DNA of 64,000 nucleotides from Fragilariopsis cylindrus CCMP1102 (taxonomy: Eukaryota; Bacillariophyta; Bacillariophyceae; Bacillariales; Bacillariaceae): positions 558,001 to 622,000 of the forward strand of contig FMBT01000296.1 of assembly GCA_900095095.1 (NCBI GenBank), in the 5' to 3' direction. Shown here piece after piece: positions 54,966-64,000 of the stretch; within the stretch, counting starts at the first letter, position 1, and the number at the start of each line of letters is the position of its first letter. Made by a program: the position numbers and the translations under genes. The notes beneath the pieces are model-generated. The model saw only the letters and a list, made by a program, of their open reading frames with translations. It was not told the DNA's origin and did no database searches.

Positions 54966-55740
54966 ATGAAACACAAACAACAACTCAAAACCATCATTGA
55001 AATAATTACATTTCATATCTTTCTCATACTACAGTATCATTCCATTCGATTCAAAATGAAACCCACGACTGAAAAACAGAAAATAAGATAGATAAATGAA
55101 TCAATCATATCATTCAACAAGCGTTCTTTCCAATAAAAACATGACCAACTATTATGTGTACCTTCATCATAAGCACCTCGACTCCCACTAACACCACCTT
55201 GTGTGTTGTGTGTGTCGAACTCTTTACATTATTTCAATCATGTCGACTAGCTCGGAGCTCACGACCGTCATCGTCGTCGTCATAGCTGCGATCGCGATGA
55301 GCAGTTACGATACGAGTGACTAACACAAACTACATGATACTAATATAATACTGTAGTAGGCTACACTTTGTTTTGTAGTACCGTAAGAAGAAAGTAGAGA
55401 CAATCATTATTTGAACTATGATATGATTTGATGTTGATGTTGATGGTATTTTACTTTGGTTCCCTTCTATTTTTTTTTGGAAGAACTGCATTTCAAAATA
55501 TTACTGTGAAGTGCTGTTAACCATGAGATAATAAGTACCGTAAATACTCGCGATTCGATTCGATTCGATTGATTCATTCATTCCCTTCCGTTCATGAAAT
55601 TACGATCCATAATAAGGCAGAGCATTCAGATAAAGAAACGTATCCAAAAAACTAAGACACTTATTGATTAGAGGGACGATGTCAGTATGAACGTTTCATC
55701 TTTCTTTCAGTATACTTCTAGTCAAGCTTAAATTAATCAA
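54966..55740. other. Spacer
   Basis: About 775 bp of AT-rich sequence with GATTC pentamer repeats (about 55552-55572). No gene seen. Confidence 0.4.
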
Positions 55741-58533
55741 CTAACGTATATTTTTCAAACTATAACCATTCATCTGTTTCTCTGATTGGTCAATCATATT
55801 TTTTGTAAACCAAAAAGGAATAGGAACAAATAAGAAGGAATAATCGATCAAACCAGTAAAAAAGAAGAAACAAGAAGTAGTAATCGAAACAACAAAGGAG
55901 AACCACGAATTCGTCGTCCCTGTCAACATATTGGATTTATTGGACTTGGACGACGAGCTACTACTACTACTCTCATCATTAGAAGTAGTAAATTTGGAGA
56001 GTCCAACAATCATTGGTGGTGTTTCCACTACTGTATTCGACGAGAAAACGATCGATGCTACTGTTGTTGCTTCACCTTCTTCTGTATCATCCTCCTCTGG
56101 TGATTTTTCTTCGTCCATCATGTTTCTTACTATATCATCATTTTTATCAGCAGCAGTTAACATCGAGTGGACAGTATACGCAAACACACTGGTAAACTTC
56201 TTCACAGCTGCAATATCAAGAGATTCATCAGGACCATGACAATTACAATCGCCATCAAATAATCCGGTGTTGAATATGATAGCATCCGTGTCTTGTATGA
56301 ATAAAATAAAAAAAAACATAAACTAAGTCAGTTGGTGGACATATAATATACCAAGGACTATTCGATCAGATTAAAACTCGAATGTACATACAGTAGCATA
56401 GCATACCTTTTAGTGACTCTTGAATTACCGCTAAAAATCCAATCGTTCCACCAACTCCACTATCGACGAAACTTTTATTATCACCTTGATTATAAATTTG
56501 TGTCGCAGCTGTATCCACGATAATACGGAACCATGCAGGCAATGGTTCTGCTTCGAATCCTTGGACTATACTGTCTAATTCCACTGTGACAGTTGCACCA
56601 TAATTTTGCGGACCGGCCTCGAGTGTTTGCTTAATCTCCTCATAGGCTTCTGTCACATTCGTATACGGAGCTGTAATAAAGTAATAAAATAATAGTAAGA
56701 ATGAACACCGTTAGAATGAGACAAGATGATAACAATTGAATATTATTTATTTTGTGTGAATAAGAAAGAGAAAACGTTACGTACATGTACGGAATTGCAA
56801 TCGTCCCTTAATATACGGATAAATAACATTTCCACCTCCATACAAATCCGGCATCTTCCAGTAGCAACAAATGAGGAGTAAAAAAACCCAACACATTATG
56901 TTAGTACAAGCAATTACATCATCGTTCAGATACTCTCGCAGAAAAGAACGGATAACATGGAAAAATTAATACGTACCACATCTTCGTCAATACCAACTAC
57001 AGCAAGTGATGATCCATAGTTATTACGCATTAAAATTTCAACGATCTCATCATATGTGGGCGTTGCAGTAGCATCTTGTAGCGGAGATGCTCCGTCAATC
57101 CAATTAGCATTTAAGACATCAGCACCATATAGATCAACTCTTTGTTGTGCTGACATAATATCAGCCTCCGATGGTTCATACAAAAGAGATGGTGGTGCAA
57201 AAATCTCGCCTGTTTGTGAATTTTCAATACGGTCCGACAATAAGGTAGTCATAAGTAGTAACGGTGGTGGAATAATTCCACCGAAACAACCGGAATGGGA
57301 GGTAGTTTCAGCAATTTGTACTGTAAGAATGATGGCTACCACACCACGTAATGTTCTCGAATTCCACATCCTTGTATTGTCAACCTGATGATCGAAGAGT
57401 AAAATATAGAAGACAAACAGATTTTTATTAGAAAATAAGGAACATCGTATATACGATCATCATCATATACCCATTAATTACTTACCCCGCCTGAATCCAG
57501 AATAAACACGGCAGTTGGTGGTGTACCAATCTCCTTTAATACTTGGTCAATATAAGGACCAATATGCTGCGAACTGCTTTCTTCTTCTGTTTCTGCTAAA
57601 ATATGAATAGTTGGAAATGATAATCCTTGTTCAATTAAAGTTTGAATTCCAATAATAACACTAAAGAAGGCATATTTATCATCAGTAGTCTTTAGTAGGG
57701 TTGAGGGAAAGATAGAGCAGAAAATTGTTAGACCTCATCAAAAATCAAGGTGAAAATGTAATTAGAACTGATGATGGAACAAAACATGTAGTACTGTACT
57801 CACACCCCGCCCAAATAATTGATCCTTCCCATCAATTGTTTTACGTTCAGCAATTAATGGATTCGACTCCCAATCTTCTGCCTATGAAACAAAATACGAG
57901 AGGAAACATGGAAAGTAGAGTTAGGAAAATGGTTACATGTCCTATCAATCCAACCGACCACGCACCCACGCATCCTAACTTCTTTAAACTTACATTAAAT
58001 GGTTGCGTATCAGCATGCATGTATACAATAACATTCTCAGTGTTAGCATTTGTATCTGTTCCTTCAATAGTTAATAATAGCATTGGTGGAGAATCATCCA
58101 TACCATCGATTAACGGTGGTGATGTTTCCTTGCCATACTTTTTAGACGTGATAGTTGTAACATCTCCTAGTTTTTCTGTAGCATAATCAACATAATAATC
58201 AAGAATTGTATCATACACGCCCGTAGTACTCCATTCTGAATTAAAATTAGGACTAAGGGAGTCAATTGCAACAGCTTTTGTTAGTGCATCAATGCCTTCA
58301 AGCTCCCATATCTGTGATACTCTATCATAAATGTTTTCAATAATCATCGTCTCATCAGTATCGTTATCGTTATTGCTATTACTATCATCATTGTCAGCAG
58401 TCGTTGATGTCGATTCTTCGACGACGACTCTACGGACATGATAGGCAGAGGTAGTCGATGCCCCGATGATTTGCAATGGATAAATGATAGCAGCAAAGAA
58501 AGCCAAACAATTGGTAAAGCGAAGCAGCGTCAT
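55741..58533 (-). CDS. M20-family metallopeptidase, membrane-anchored
   Basis: Seven exons: 58533-57994, 57881-57804, 57689-57486, 57384-56977, 56854-56785, 56670-56407, 56291-55741; 704 residues. The ATG at 58533 begins a signal peptide (LLRFTNCLAFFAAIIYPLQI). Metal and catalytic residues of the M20 fold appear in order: VYMHADTQPF (His173, Asp175), GRG|TTDDKY (Asp209), AETEEESSS (Glu242/Glu243), ILDSGG (Asp271) and CNCHGPDES (His540). The dimerisation/lid region (TLRGVVAIILTVQIAETTSH, GGNVIYPYIKGRLQF|RTSPY) is present. The family hydrolyses dipeptides, N-acyl amino acids or C-terminal residues using two Zn ions. The C-terminus adds a Ser-rich linker and hydrophobic helices (FSFVVSITTSCFFFFTGLID), unusual for M20, suggesting a membrane-tethered lumenal or surface enzyme. 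Introns are uniformly 101-122 bp. Confidence 0.88.
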
Positions 58534-58836
58534 GGAGATCAATGTTTGTTATGTTATGTATTGTTTTTTTTTACTTTTTTGTTTTATTCTATTTGTATTA
58601 TGAGATTATTTTATATGAGTAAGGCGAATAAACGATTGAACACAACGCGAGCAAAATGAAAATGTGTGAAGTGGATCCGCCGATAGACTAGCAATATCAG
58701 TGATATCTATTACACAACTGAGCGACGATTTTCGCTTCCACGCGATGGATATTGATCGTGTATCTTTCAGCACTTTTGTAAAGCGAAGAATCCGCGCTGA
58801 AAACATTACGATTAAACGTGCACTCTCACATGAGGG

Positions 58837-59122
58837 TGGTCACTTCCATCGATAAGACGCGCTTGAATGAACGAATCAGTCGTTTATTCTTTCCTAATTA
58901 AAAAAAATACTCAGTGGTCACTTCCCATCGAAAAGTGCGCGATTGAATGGATCGTTTATTCTTCTTTCCTAATTTAAAAAATGGACAGTAAAGTGAACAA
59001 AAAAGCTCGAACGATTAAACGTGCACTCTCAAGAGCGTAGTCACTTTCCATCGATAAGTGCGCGATTGAATGAATGAATCGTTTATTCTTTCCTAAATAA
59101 ATAAATGCACAGTAAAGTGAAC
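58837..59122. promoter_or_regulatory. Repeated promoter module, 3 copies (gene A)
   Basis: Three direct copies begin near 58837, 58915 and 59037. Core: GTCACTT(T/C)CCATCGA, then AAGTGCGCGATTGAATG, then CGTTTATTCTTTCCTAA; copies 2 and 3 add (C/G)ACAGTAAAGTGAAC. They sit 160-450 bp upstream of the secreted-protein gene at 59284. The same module recurs upstream of its paralog. Confidence 0.65.
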
Positions 59123-59283
59123 AACAAAATCTCGAATCGAAGATCGAATCGAACGGAACCATTTCTTATTAGTGTGTATTGGAAAACAAATTATCTTCTC
59201 ACAAAAAAAAAAAAGCAATCAACAACAAAGCCGTATACAAAAACAACAATTAATAACAAACTAAAAATACAATACAATACAAA

Positions 59284-60087
59284 ATGAACTATTTCAACAT
59301 TACACATATTCTTCTTTCCGCCATTCTTCACCTTGCTGGGAATAATGTAGAAGCAGAAGCTGTTGAAGGTCAACTTCGTGGTGGTAGTGACGAGCGTAAA
59401 CTTCAAAGTCAACCTCTACCCGATCTCGCTCCTCTACCCGATCTCGCTCGTGCTTGTGATGCCGATGGTAATTGTTTGGATGGACAGTTTTGTGATAACG
59501 GAATTTGCATTAGTGATGACGGGCGTAAACTACAAGATAATCGCCTTGTTGGTGAATATGTATTGGATATGGTCAATACTCGCAATACCCAACCATACTA
59601 TCCTCAGGGGGATGATTCTGGAGACGACTTCATTGCATATAGTGACGAGGCCGCTCCTTCGTCCAGTGGTACAGGTGATGGAGGACCGTCGTATTTTCAC
59701 TATACAACAATCCGTAGGACGAATCCAAACAACAATTGTCAAACTTGCATCTTTGAATTCAATATGGATCTGGATCCTCGGGCTGTTGGTGGAACTGTGT
59801 CCATTGGTGCATTGATTCAATGGAATCGTAATAATGGACAGGCGACGATTACAAATGTGAGTACCAATACAAATAATATTGGGGTTCGAACTGAAGCAAT
59901 TATGAATGCTCTTCGAACCACCGAGTACATTGCAGGTGGTGACAAGCCAGCCTTTTTTGGTGACACTCGTAACGGAAGTTATCAATCACAATTACGCTTT
60001 TCGACCGAGGGGCAACGTTCGGATGATGAGTTCATTGCCTACTTAGACCTGCCAACTGGTGTTGTTAATGCAAATTTTGGCAATTAA
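59284..60087 (+). CDS. Secreted protein with Cys-rich insert, tandem copy A
   Basis: Single exon, 267 residues. The signal peptide (MNYFNITHILLSAILHLAGN, cleavage near VEAEA) is followed by QLRGGSDERKLQ. A 43-residue segment containing a doubled PLPDLA and four cysteines (ACDADGNCLDGQFCDNGIC, a Dickkopf/EGF-like spacing) ends with a second DGRKLQ. The main domain (about 87-267) reads LVGEYVLDMVNTRNTQPYYP, FHYTTIRRTNPNNNCQTC, AVGGTVSIGALIQWNRNNGQ, ATITNVSTN and FFGDTRNG. It is rich in beta-prone strands and matches no family I know. RKL resembles the RXL processing sites of diatom silaffin/cingulin wall proteins, so propeptide removal at RKL is possible (inference). It is paralogous to the gene at 60899, with shared promoters and 3' UTR. 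Confidence 0.75.
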   Translation: MNYFNITHILLSAILHLAGNNVEAEAVEGQLRGGSDERKLQSQPLPDLAPLPDLARACDADGNCLDGQFCDNGICISDDGRKLQDNRLVGEYVLDMVNTRNTQPYYPQGDDSGDDFIAYSDEAAPSSSGTGDGGPSYFHYTTIRRTNPNNNCQTCIFEFNMDLDPRAVGGTVSIGALIQWNRNNGQATITNVSTNTNNIGVRTEAIMNALRTTEYIAGGDKPAFFGDTRNGSYQSQLRFSTEGQRSDDEFIAYLDLPTGVVNANFGN

Positions 60088-60599
60088 ATTAAATCCATCC
60101 AGATATGCGATGGTATGAATGAATCTTGATGTATAATCAAAACTACTATACTCTTTGGATAATTAACTAGATTGAAACTCCAACGGAAGTAGAATAAATA
60201 CGTATAATAAATAGAAGTAAAAAAAGAGACTACCGTACTTATAGTTCAGTTCTACAATGTATAGACTGTATGTACTCTTATGTATTTATAGATAGTCTAA
60301 CTTACTTGTGAACTTTTCCTCACAAAAGCATTGGGAGACATGTAATCGATAGTACTTCGTATACAAATACGCTTTTTTTAAATATGTTTTGAAAATCTAC
60401 GTCTGAAAAACAGAAAATAAATAATGAATACGACTGTAGAACAAAATAAATACGAGGCCTGGCGGCACTAATAATTTTTGGGGGTTTGGTAGAAACTAAA
60501 TAAATATATTTATTTTTGCATGCATAGCCGCTTTTTAGGAAAGCGGTTTGTTCTTTATTAATAAAAAAAATATACACAGTAAAGTGAACACTCTCACAT

Positions 60600-60775
60600 G
60601 AGGGTGGTCACTTCCCATCGAAAAGTGCGCGATTGAATGCATCGTTTATTCTTTCCTAATTTAAAAAAATGCACGGTAAAGTGAACAAAAAAAAACTAAC
60701 GTTTAAGAGCGTAGTCACTTTCCATCGATAAGTGCGCGATTGAATGAATCAATCGTTCATTCTTTCCTAATATTT
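60600..60775. promoter_or_regulatory. Repeated promoter module, 2 copies (gene B)
   Basis: Two copies (about 60605 and 60713) of the module found upstream of gene A. The first matches module copy 2 of gene A most closely (TCCCATCGAAAAGTGCGCGA) and the second matches copy 3 (TTCCATCGATAAGTGCGCGA). The duplication therefore carried an already repeated promoter. Confidence 0.65.
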
Positions 60776-60898
60776 TAAACAACAAAAACTCGAATCGAAC
60801 GGAACCATTTCTTATTACTAGTAGTGTATTCGAAATCAAATTATCTTCTCACAAAAACAAAAAGCAATCAACAAACTAAAAATACAATACAATACAAA

Positions 60899-61576
60899 AT
60901 GAACTATTTCAACCTTACACATATTCTTCTTTCCACCATTCTTCTCCTTGCTGGGAATAATGTAGAAGCAGAAGCTGTTATTGAAAGTCAACTTCGTGGT
61001 GGTAGTGACGAGCGTAAACTACAAGATAATAATCGCCTTGTGGGTGAATATGTATTAGATATGGTCAATACTCGTAATACCGAGCCATACTATCCTAAGT
61101 GGGATTATTCTGGAGACGACTTTATTGCATATAGCAATGAGTCCGCTCCATCCAATAATGCAGTAGGTGATGTAGGATCGTATTTTCACTATACATCCAT
61201 CAGTAGGACGAATCCAAACAGCAATTGTCAGACATGCGATTTTAATTTTGAAATGATTCTGGATGCTCGGGCTGTTGGTGGAACTGTTTCCATTACTGCA
61301 AGAATTCAATGGAATCGTAATACGGGAAGGGCGACGATTACAAATGTTCGAACAAATAATACCAATAATATTGGGGTTCGAACTACTGCAGCAATTATGA
61401 GTGCTCTTCGAACCACCGAGGAGATTAGAGGTGGTGACTTTCCCTCCTTTTTGGGAGACATGCGAAACCAAAATCAAGTAGGAGGAAATTATGGATCACA
61501 ATTATTCTTTTCGACCGAAGGAACGGATGATAATTTCATTGCCTATGTTGTGGATGGAAATGTAGTTGGCAATTAA
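60899..61576 (+). CDS. Secreted protein, tandem copy B
   Basis: Single exon, 225 residues from the ATG at 60899; an in-frame GTG at 60824 gives an implausible pre-extension in front of the signal peptide. The signal peptide MNYFNLTHILLSTILLLAGN is nearly that of copy A. It continues QLRGGSDERKLQDNNRLVGE, so the whole Cys-rich insert of copy A is absent, with the join exactly at the RKLQ string. The main domain follows copy A closely (YVLDMVNTRNTEPYYP, NCQTC, AVGGTVSITARIQWNRNTGR) with many substitutions, including in exposed-looking loops (DFPSFLGDMRNQNQVGG). The leader ACTAAAAATACAATACAATA is identical in both copies. Function unknown; extracellular or wall location is inferred. Confidence 0.75.
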   Translation: MNYFNLTHILLSTILLLAGNNVEAEAVIESQLRGGSDERKLQDNNRLVGEYVLDMVNTRNTEPYYPKWDYSGDDFIAYSNESAPSNNAVGDVGSYFHYTSISRTNPNSNCQTCDFNFEMILDARAVGGTVSITARIQWNRNTGRATITNVRTNNTNNIGVRTTAAIMSALRTTEEIRGGDFPSFLGDMRNQNQVGGNYGSQLFFSTEGTDDNFIAYVVDGNVVGN

Positions 61577-62146
61577 ATTAACTCCATCCAGATATATGCG
61601 ATGGTATGAATCTTGACAATAATCAAATATGCAATACTCTTTTGATAACTAACTAGATTGAAACTCGAACGTAAATAGAATCAATGCGTATAAAAAATAG
61701 AAGTACAATTAATTGCCGTACTTATGATATAGTTCTACAATGTATAGATGGTCTATGTAGACTGTACTCTTCTATATATATATATATAGATAGTCTATGT
61801 AGACTGTCCTCTTATATATTTATATAGAAGTAGTTACAGTAATAGAGGTTATGTTATTATATAATACAAGCTGTTGTGATCATGACAATAATAAAGCATA
61901 ATAATGATAGTTTATTCATCGTTATATATATATATATTGTCGTAGTAGTAGTAGTGTCATGAAACTTATTAATTGTGCTCACATAGACTTGTGAACTTTT
62001 TCTCACAACAGCATAATATGGGAGACGTGTAATAAACGATGGTACTTTCGTACAAATACGTTTTTAAAGATGTTTTGAAAATCTTTACACGTCTGAAAAA
62101 TAGAAATCGTCGATTTGTGCTACCGGTAGATGGTACTGAATCGTTA
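61577..62146. other. Duplicated 3' flank of the secreted pair
   Basis: The first 530 bp correspond block by block to the flank after copy A (about 60088-60420), including CCATCCAGATAT(AT)GCGATGGTATGAA and TTTTGAAAATCT...CGTCTGAAAAA. Extra TATATA and GTAGTAG microsatellites, and a doubled TCTATGTAGACTGT, are inserted in this version. No gene. Confidence 0.6.
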
Positions 62147-62264
62147 GTAGCGCTGTTTGGTACCTAATTGTATCGCTTGCTGTAGCAACTAGTACTTAAT
62201 GTACACTAATTTATGTACTAATCGCTACAGCAAGCGATACAATTTAGGTACCAAACAGCGCTAC
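62147..62264. repeat. Near-perfect 49-bp inverted repeat (foldback element)
   Basis: The left arm GTAGCGCTGTTTGGTACCTA...AGTAC (62147-62195) matches the inverse of 62215-62264 with one inserted base and two mismatches, around a 19-base loop. A third, partial GTAGCGCTG lies at 62276. There is no coding capacity. Size and symmetry fit a foldback MITE or an RNA hairpin. No clear target-site duplication was seen. It lies about 190 bp upstream of the gene at 62454. Confidence 0.88.
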
Positions 62265-62453
62265 CAATACTTTGCGTAGCGCTGCTTACTGTACGCTTTT
62301 CACAACTCACATATAAACATTCGATTCTTCGATTCATTCTACAGTTCTTTCTATTCCTGGGCTATTATTAATTATTCGATTACTACTACTACTACTACTA
62401 CTACTATTACTATCACTAATACAACTATCTATCCTATGTTACGACGATAACAT

Positions 62454-63251
62454 ATGACTCCTACGAAATTATTAATGAGGACTACTAGTACGACGACGAT
62501 TAATATAATTCTGTTGATGAGGATGATGATCGTTATTATTATTATTACGATGGCAGCAGCAATATCAACAGTAGCTGCTACTACTGCTACTACTGCTACT
62601 ACTGAGCAGACGACGAATACAAATACAAATATGAATGATAATAATCAGAATAATAATCCATGTTATAAGGAAGAAGTACAATCATTCGAATGTCGTGCGG
62701 AATTAATTGCACAAACAAAAATGACTATTGAACAACTTACAACACCTGATAATGGCGGTGTTGTGCCACCACTTCCTACTACTATAGGGTTTGAAGGATT
62801 GACAGGTGGTGCATTAAACAAACGTTGTTTACAATTAACTACCGAATATACAAAATGTATTATGATGATGAATGACAACGATAAACCACTTAAGTTTCAT
62901 AAGCCTACTCAAAACATTCAACAGCAGTCATCGTTGTCATCGTCGTCATCCAGTGGATCTACTACTACTACTTCTAGTACTGCAAAAAGCGGTGTTAGTA
63001 GCAGTGGCGGTAGCATTAGTAGTAGTTCGAGTAATAAAAATAACGACACCATGCATAATGATTATATTGGTAAATTATTATTACTTGATCCAACCAAAAT
63101 TATATTGCTACTATTATTTTTACTATTATTTGGTCGTTGGTTGTTTGCATCATTATGGATGATGGGTTGGATCGAATCATTTGGAAATAATAAAAGTAAA
63201 CAGAAACAACAACAGAACAATGATGATAATAGTAATAAAAAGAACAAATAG
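62454..63251 (+). CDS. Single-pass membrane protein with twin CX9C motifs (B)
   Basis: Single exon, 265 residues. The N-terminal hydrophobic segment (about 17-40, INIILLMRMMIVIIIITMAA) and a Thr/Asn-rich stretch precede CYKEEVQSFEC (70/80) and, 44 residues later, CLQLTTEYTKC (125/135). As in the gene at 53223, these are the only four cysteines and each pair is an exact CX9C. A Ser/Thr-rich linker (about 155-195), a hydrophobic membrane segment (about 205-240, IILLLLFLLLFGRWLFASLW) and a Lys/Gln/Asn-rich tail follow. Apart from the cysteine spacing and domain order, similarity to protein A is weak, suggesting an old family or convergence. In-frame ATGs at residues 8, 22, 24 and 25 are alternatives; the first is used here. 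Confidence 0.7.
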   Translation: MTPTKLLMRTTSTTTINIILLMRMMIVIIIITMAAAISTVAATTATTATTEQTTNTNTNMNDNNQNNNPCYKEEVQSFECRAELIAQTKMTIEQLTTPDNGGVVPPLPTTIGFEGLTGGALNKRCLQLTTEYTKCIMMMNDNDKPLKFHKPTQNIQQQSSLSSSSSSGSTTTTSSTAKSGVSSSGGSISSSSSNKNNDTMHNDYIGKLLLLDPTKIILLLLFLLLFGRWLFASLWMMGWIESFGNNKSKQKQQQNNDDNSNKKNK

Positions 63252-63299
63252 TGTCAGCAAGAACAGAAAACAGATACAACAACAACAAAAAAGGACGGC

Positions 63300-63701
63300 A
63301 TGGCACGGCACGACATATGGCGACGAAGAAGAAGAAGAGCAACGATGTTGAAGGAAGAAGAAGAAGAGTACGACGATGACGGTGACGACAATAACGAGCA
63401 ACTGCGAAGTCGGTCGGCAAGCAACAACGGCAACAAACAAACAATATTCAGTAACAACATTGACGAACTAAATAACATAGTAGTACTGTACTGTATAGTA
63501 ATAGTAATGATGATTTTATTTTTCATCAACAGTAAGTATTCTACCCAGATCGGATCCCTGCTCACTCATCTCACTTCCAAAGTGGTGATACTAGCGGTTT
63601 GTCAGGTGCTGGTATGGTGTTCCTATATATATATTAGTTCTAGTTTCTGTTTGAAGCGGCATAAAGAGTACGGACCCCGCTATGATTCCAATTGGTGCTA
63701 G
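63300..63701 (+). CDS. Doubtful small membrane protein or first exon
   Basis: An ATG frame of 133 codons begins 48 bp after the previous stop. It has an Arg run, a Glu/Asp run and a hydrophobic segment (NIVVLYCIVIVMMILFFINS). A strong donor (AACA|GTAAGTATT) at 63532 follows directly after that segment, so it may be a first exon with more exons beyond, or the 3' UTR of the gene before it. No homology is recognised. Confidence 0.25.
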   Translation: MARHDIWRRRRRRATMLKEEEEEYDDDGDDNNEQLRSRSASNNGNKQTIFSNNIDELNNIVVLYCIVIVMMILFFINSKYSTQIGSLLTHLTSKVVILAVCQVLVWCSYIYISSSFCLKRHKEYGPRYDSNWC

Positions 63702-64000
63702 AGCTGAGTTATTGATCGAGTGAGTTGAGTCGCTCAGTATATCATGCCCAATTTATGTCGAGTACAGTACTGCGCCCCACAGTTTCATCCCAAATCTTGA
63801 TCTGAGCAATGTCATGTCACTATCCTATCTCTCAGTGCAGACAGGCAGTGTGCATAGACTGAAAATAGGCTGCCTATGCCTACACATAGTTTCAATTTTT
63901 AACTAGGATTTACCTATGAATTTTCTATGATTTTTTTGTTTTAAAATTGGATTGACGGTGACTCACTTCTACACTGTACCGGTTTAATAATTTACACTCG
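63702..64000. other. Window end, nothing recognised
   Basis: About 300 bp of unique sequence. CAGACAGGCAGTGTGCATAG and ATAGGCTGCCTATGCCTA form weak inverted repeats near 63838-63886. No gene seen. Confidence 0.3.

Noticed and set aside
1-64000. tRNA, rRNA and spliceosomal RNA genes
   Set aside because: Scanning for B-box-like GGTTCGA strings and cloverleaf neighbours gave nothing convincing; a covariance-model search would be needed to exclude small RNA genes.

Overview
The window is a nuclear segment from a diatom or close stramenopile relative. The evidence is a diatom-typical DVLCGRGG (DUF6824-type) protein, bipartite plastid presequences with a Phe after the signal-peptide site (ADAF|VSP in an Mpv17-type protein), a hybrid histidine kinase, secreted RKL-processed-looking proteins, AT-rich spacers, short GT-AG introns (about 84-360 bp) and abundant homopeptide runs. 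No prokaryotic genes, rRNA, tRNA, CRISPR array or intact retroelement was seen.

Layout. 0-6 kb: a C1A cysteine peptidase fragment, a GT61 glycosyltransferase, a one-pass membrane protein with a reading-frame break, a plastid-type SUI1/eIF1 protein and a plastid Mpv17/PMP22 protein. 7-13 kb: a two-exon gene of about 1985 residues combining SAP, C2H2, Tudor-like and helicase-associated (HA) domains. 14-22 kb: a 30-cysteine protein, a low-complexity spacer, the DUF6824 gene and a two-exon EXS (ERD1/XPR1-like) gene. 25-31 kb: a tandem pair of coiled-coil/RRxS proteins whose duplicated flanks include an identical 3'-UTR hairpin, plus remains of extra copies without a gene. 31-35 kb: lariat debranching enzyme DBR1 with an RGG-rich N-terminus, and a small zf-met2 protein. 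37-42 kb: a head-to-head pair, an acidic SIM-containing protein and a six-exon SNF2 ATPase. 43-49 kb: a 190-bp satellite and a five-exon hybrid histidine kinase. 50-53 kb: a possible transposase-DNA-binding-domain protein and a long non-coding stretch. 53-64 kb: two single-pass membrane proteins each with exactly four cysteines in two CX9C motifs, a seven-exon M20 peptidase, a tandem pair of secreted proteins with repeated promoter modules, and two long perfect hairpins.

Intron coordinates for the multi-exon genes were derived by hand. I chose GT-AG sites that keep frame and restore family motifs, and all exon sums are divisible by three. The genes do not form one pathway. The themes are chromatin/RNA (SAP-Tudor protein, SNF2 ATPase, DBR1), plastid-directed proteins, signalling (histidine kinase) and secreted or membrane proteins. 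The most unusual items are the twin-CX9C membrane proteins, the duplicated locus with its invariant hairpin, and the paired secreted genes with multiplied promoter modules.
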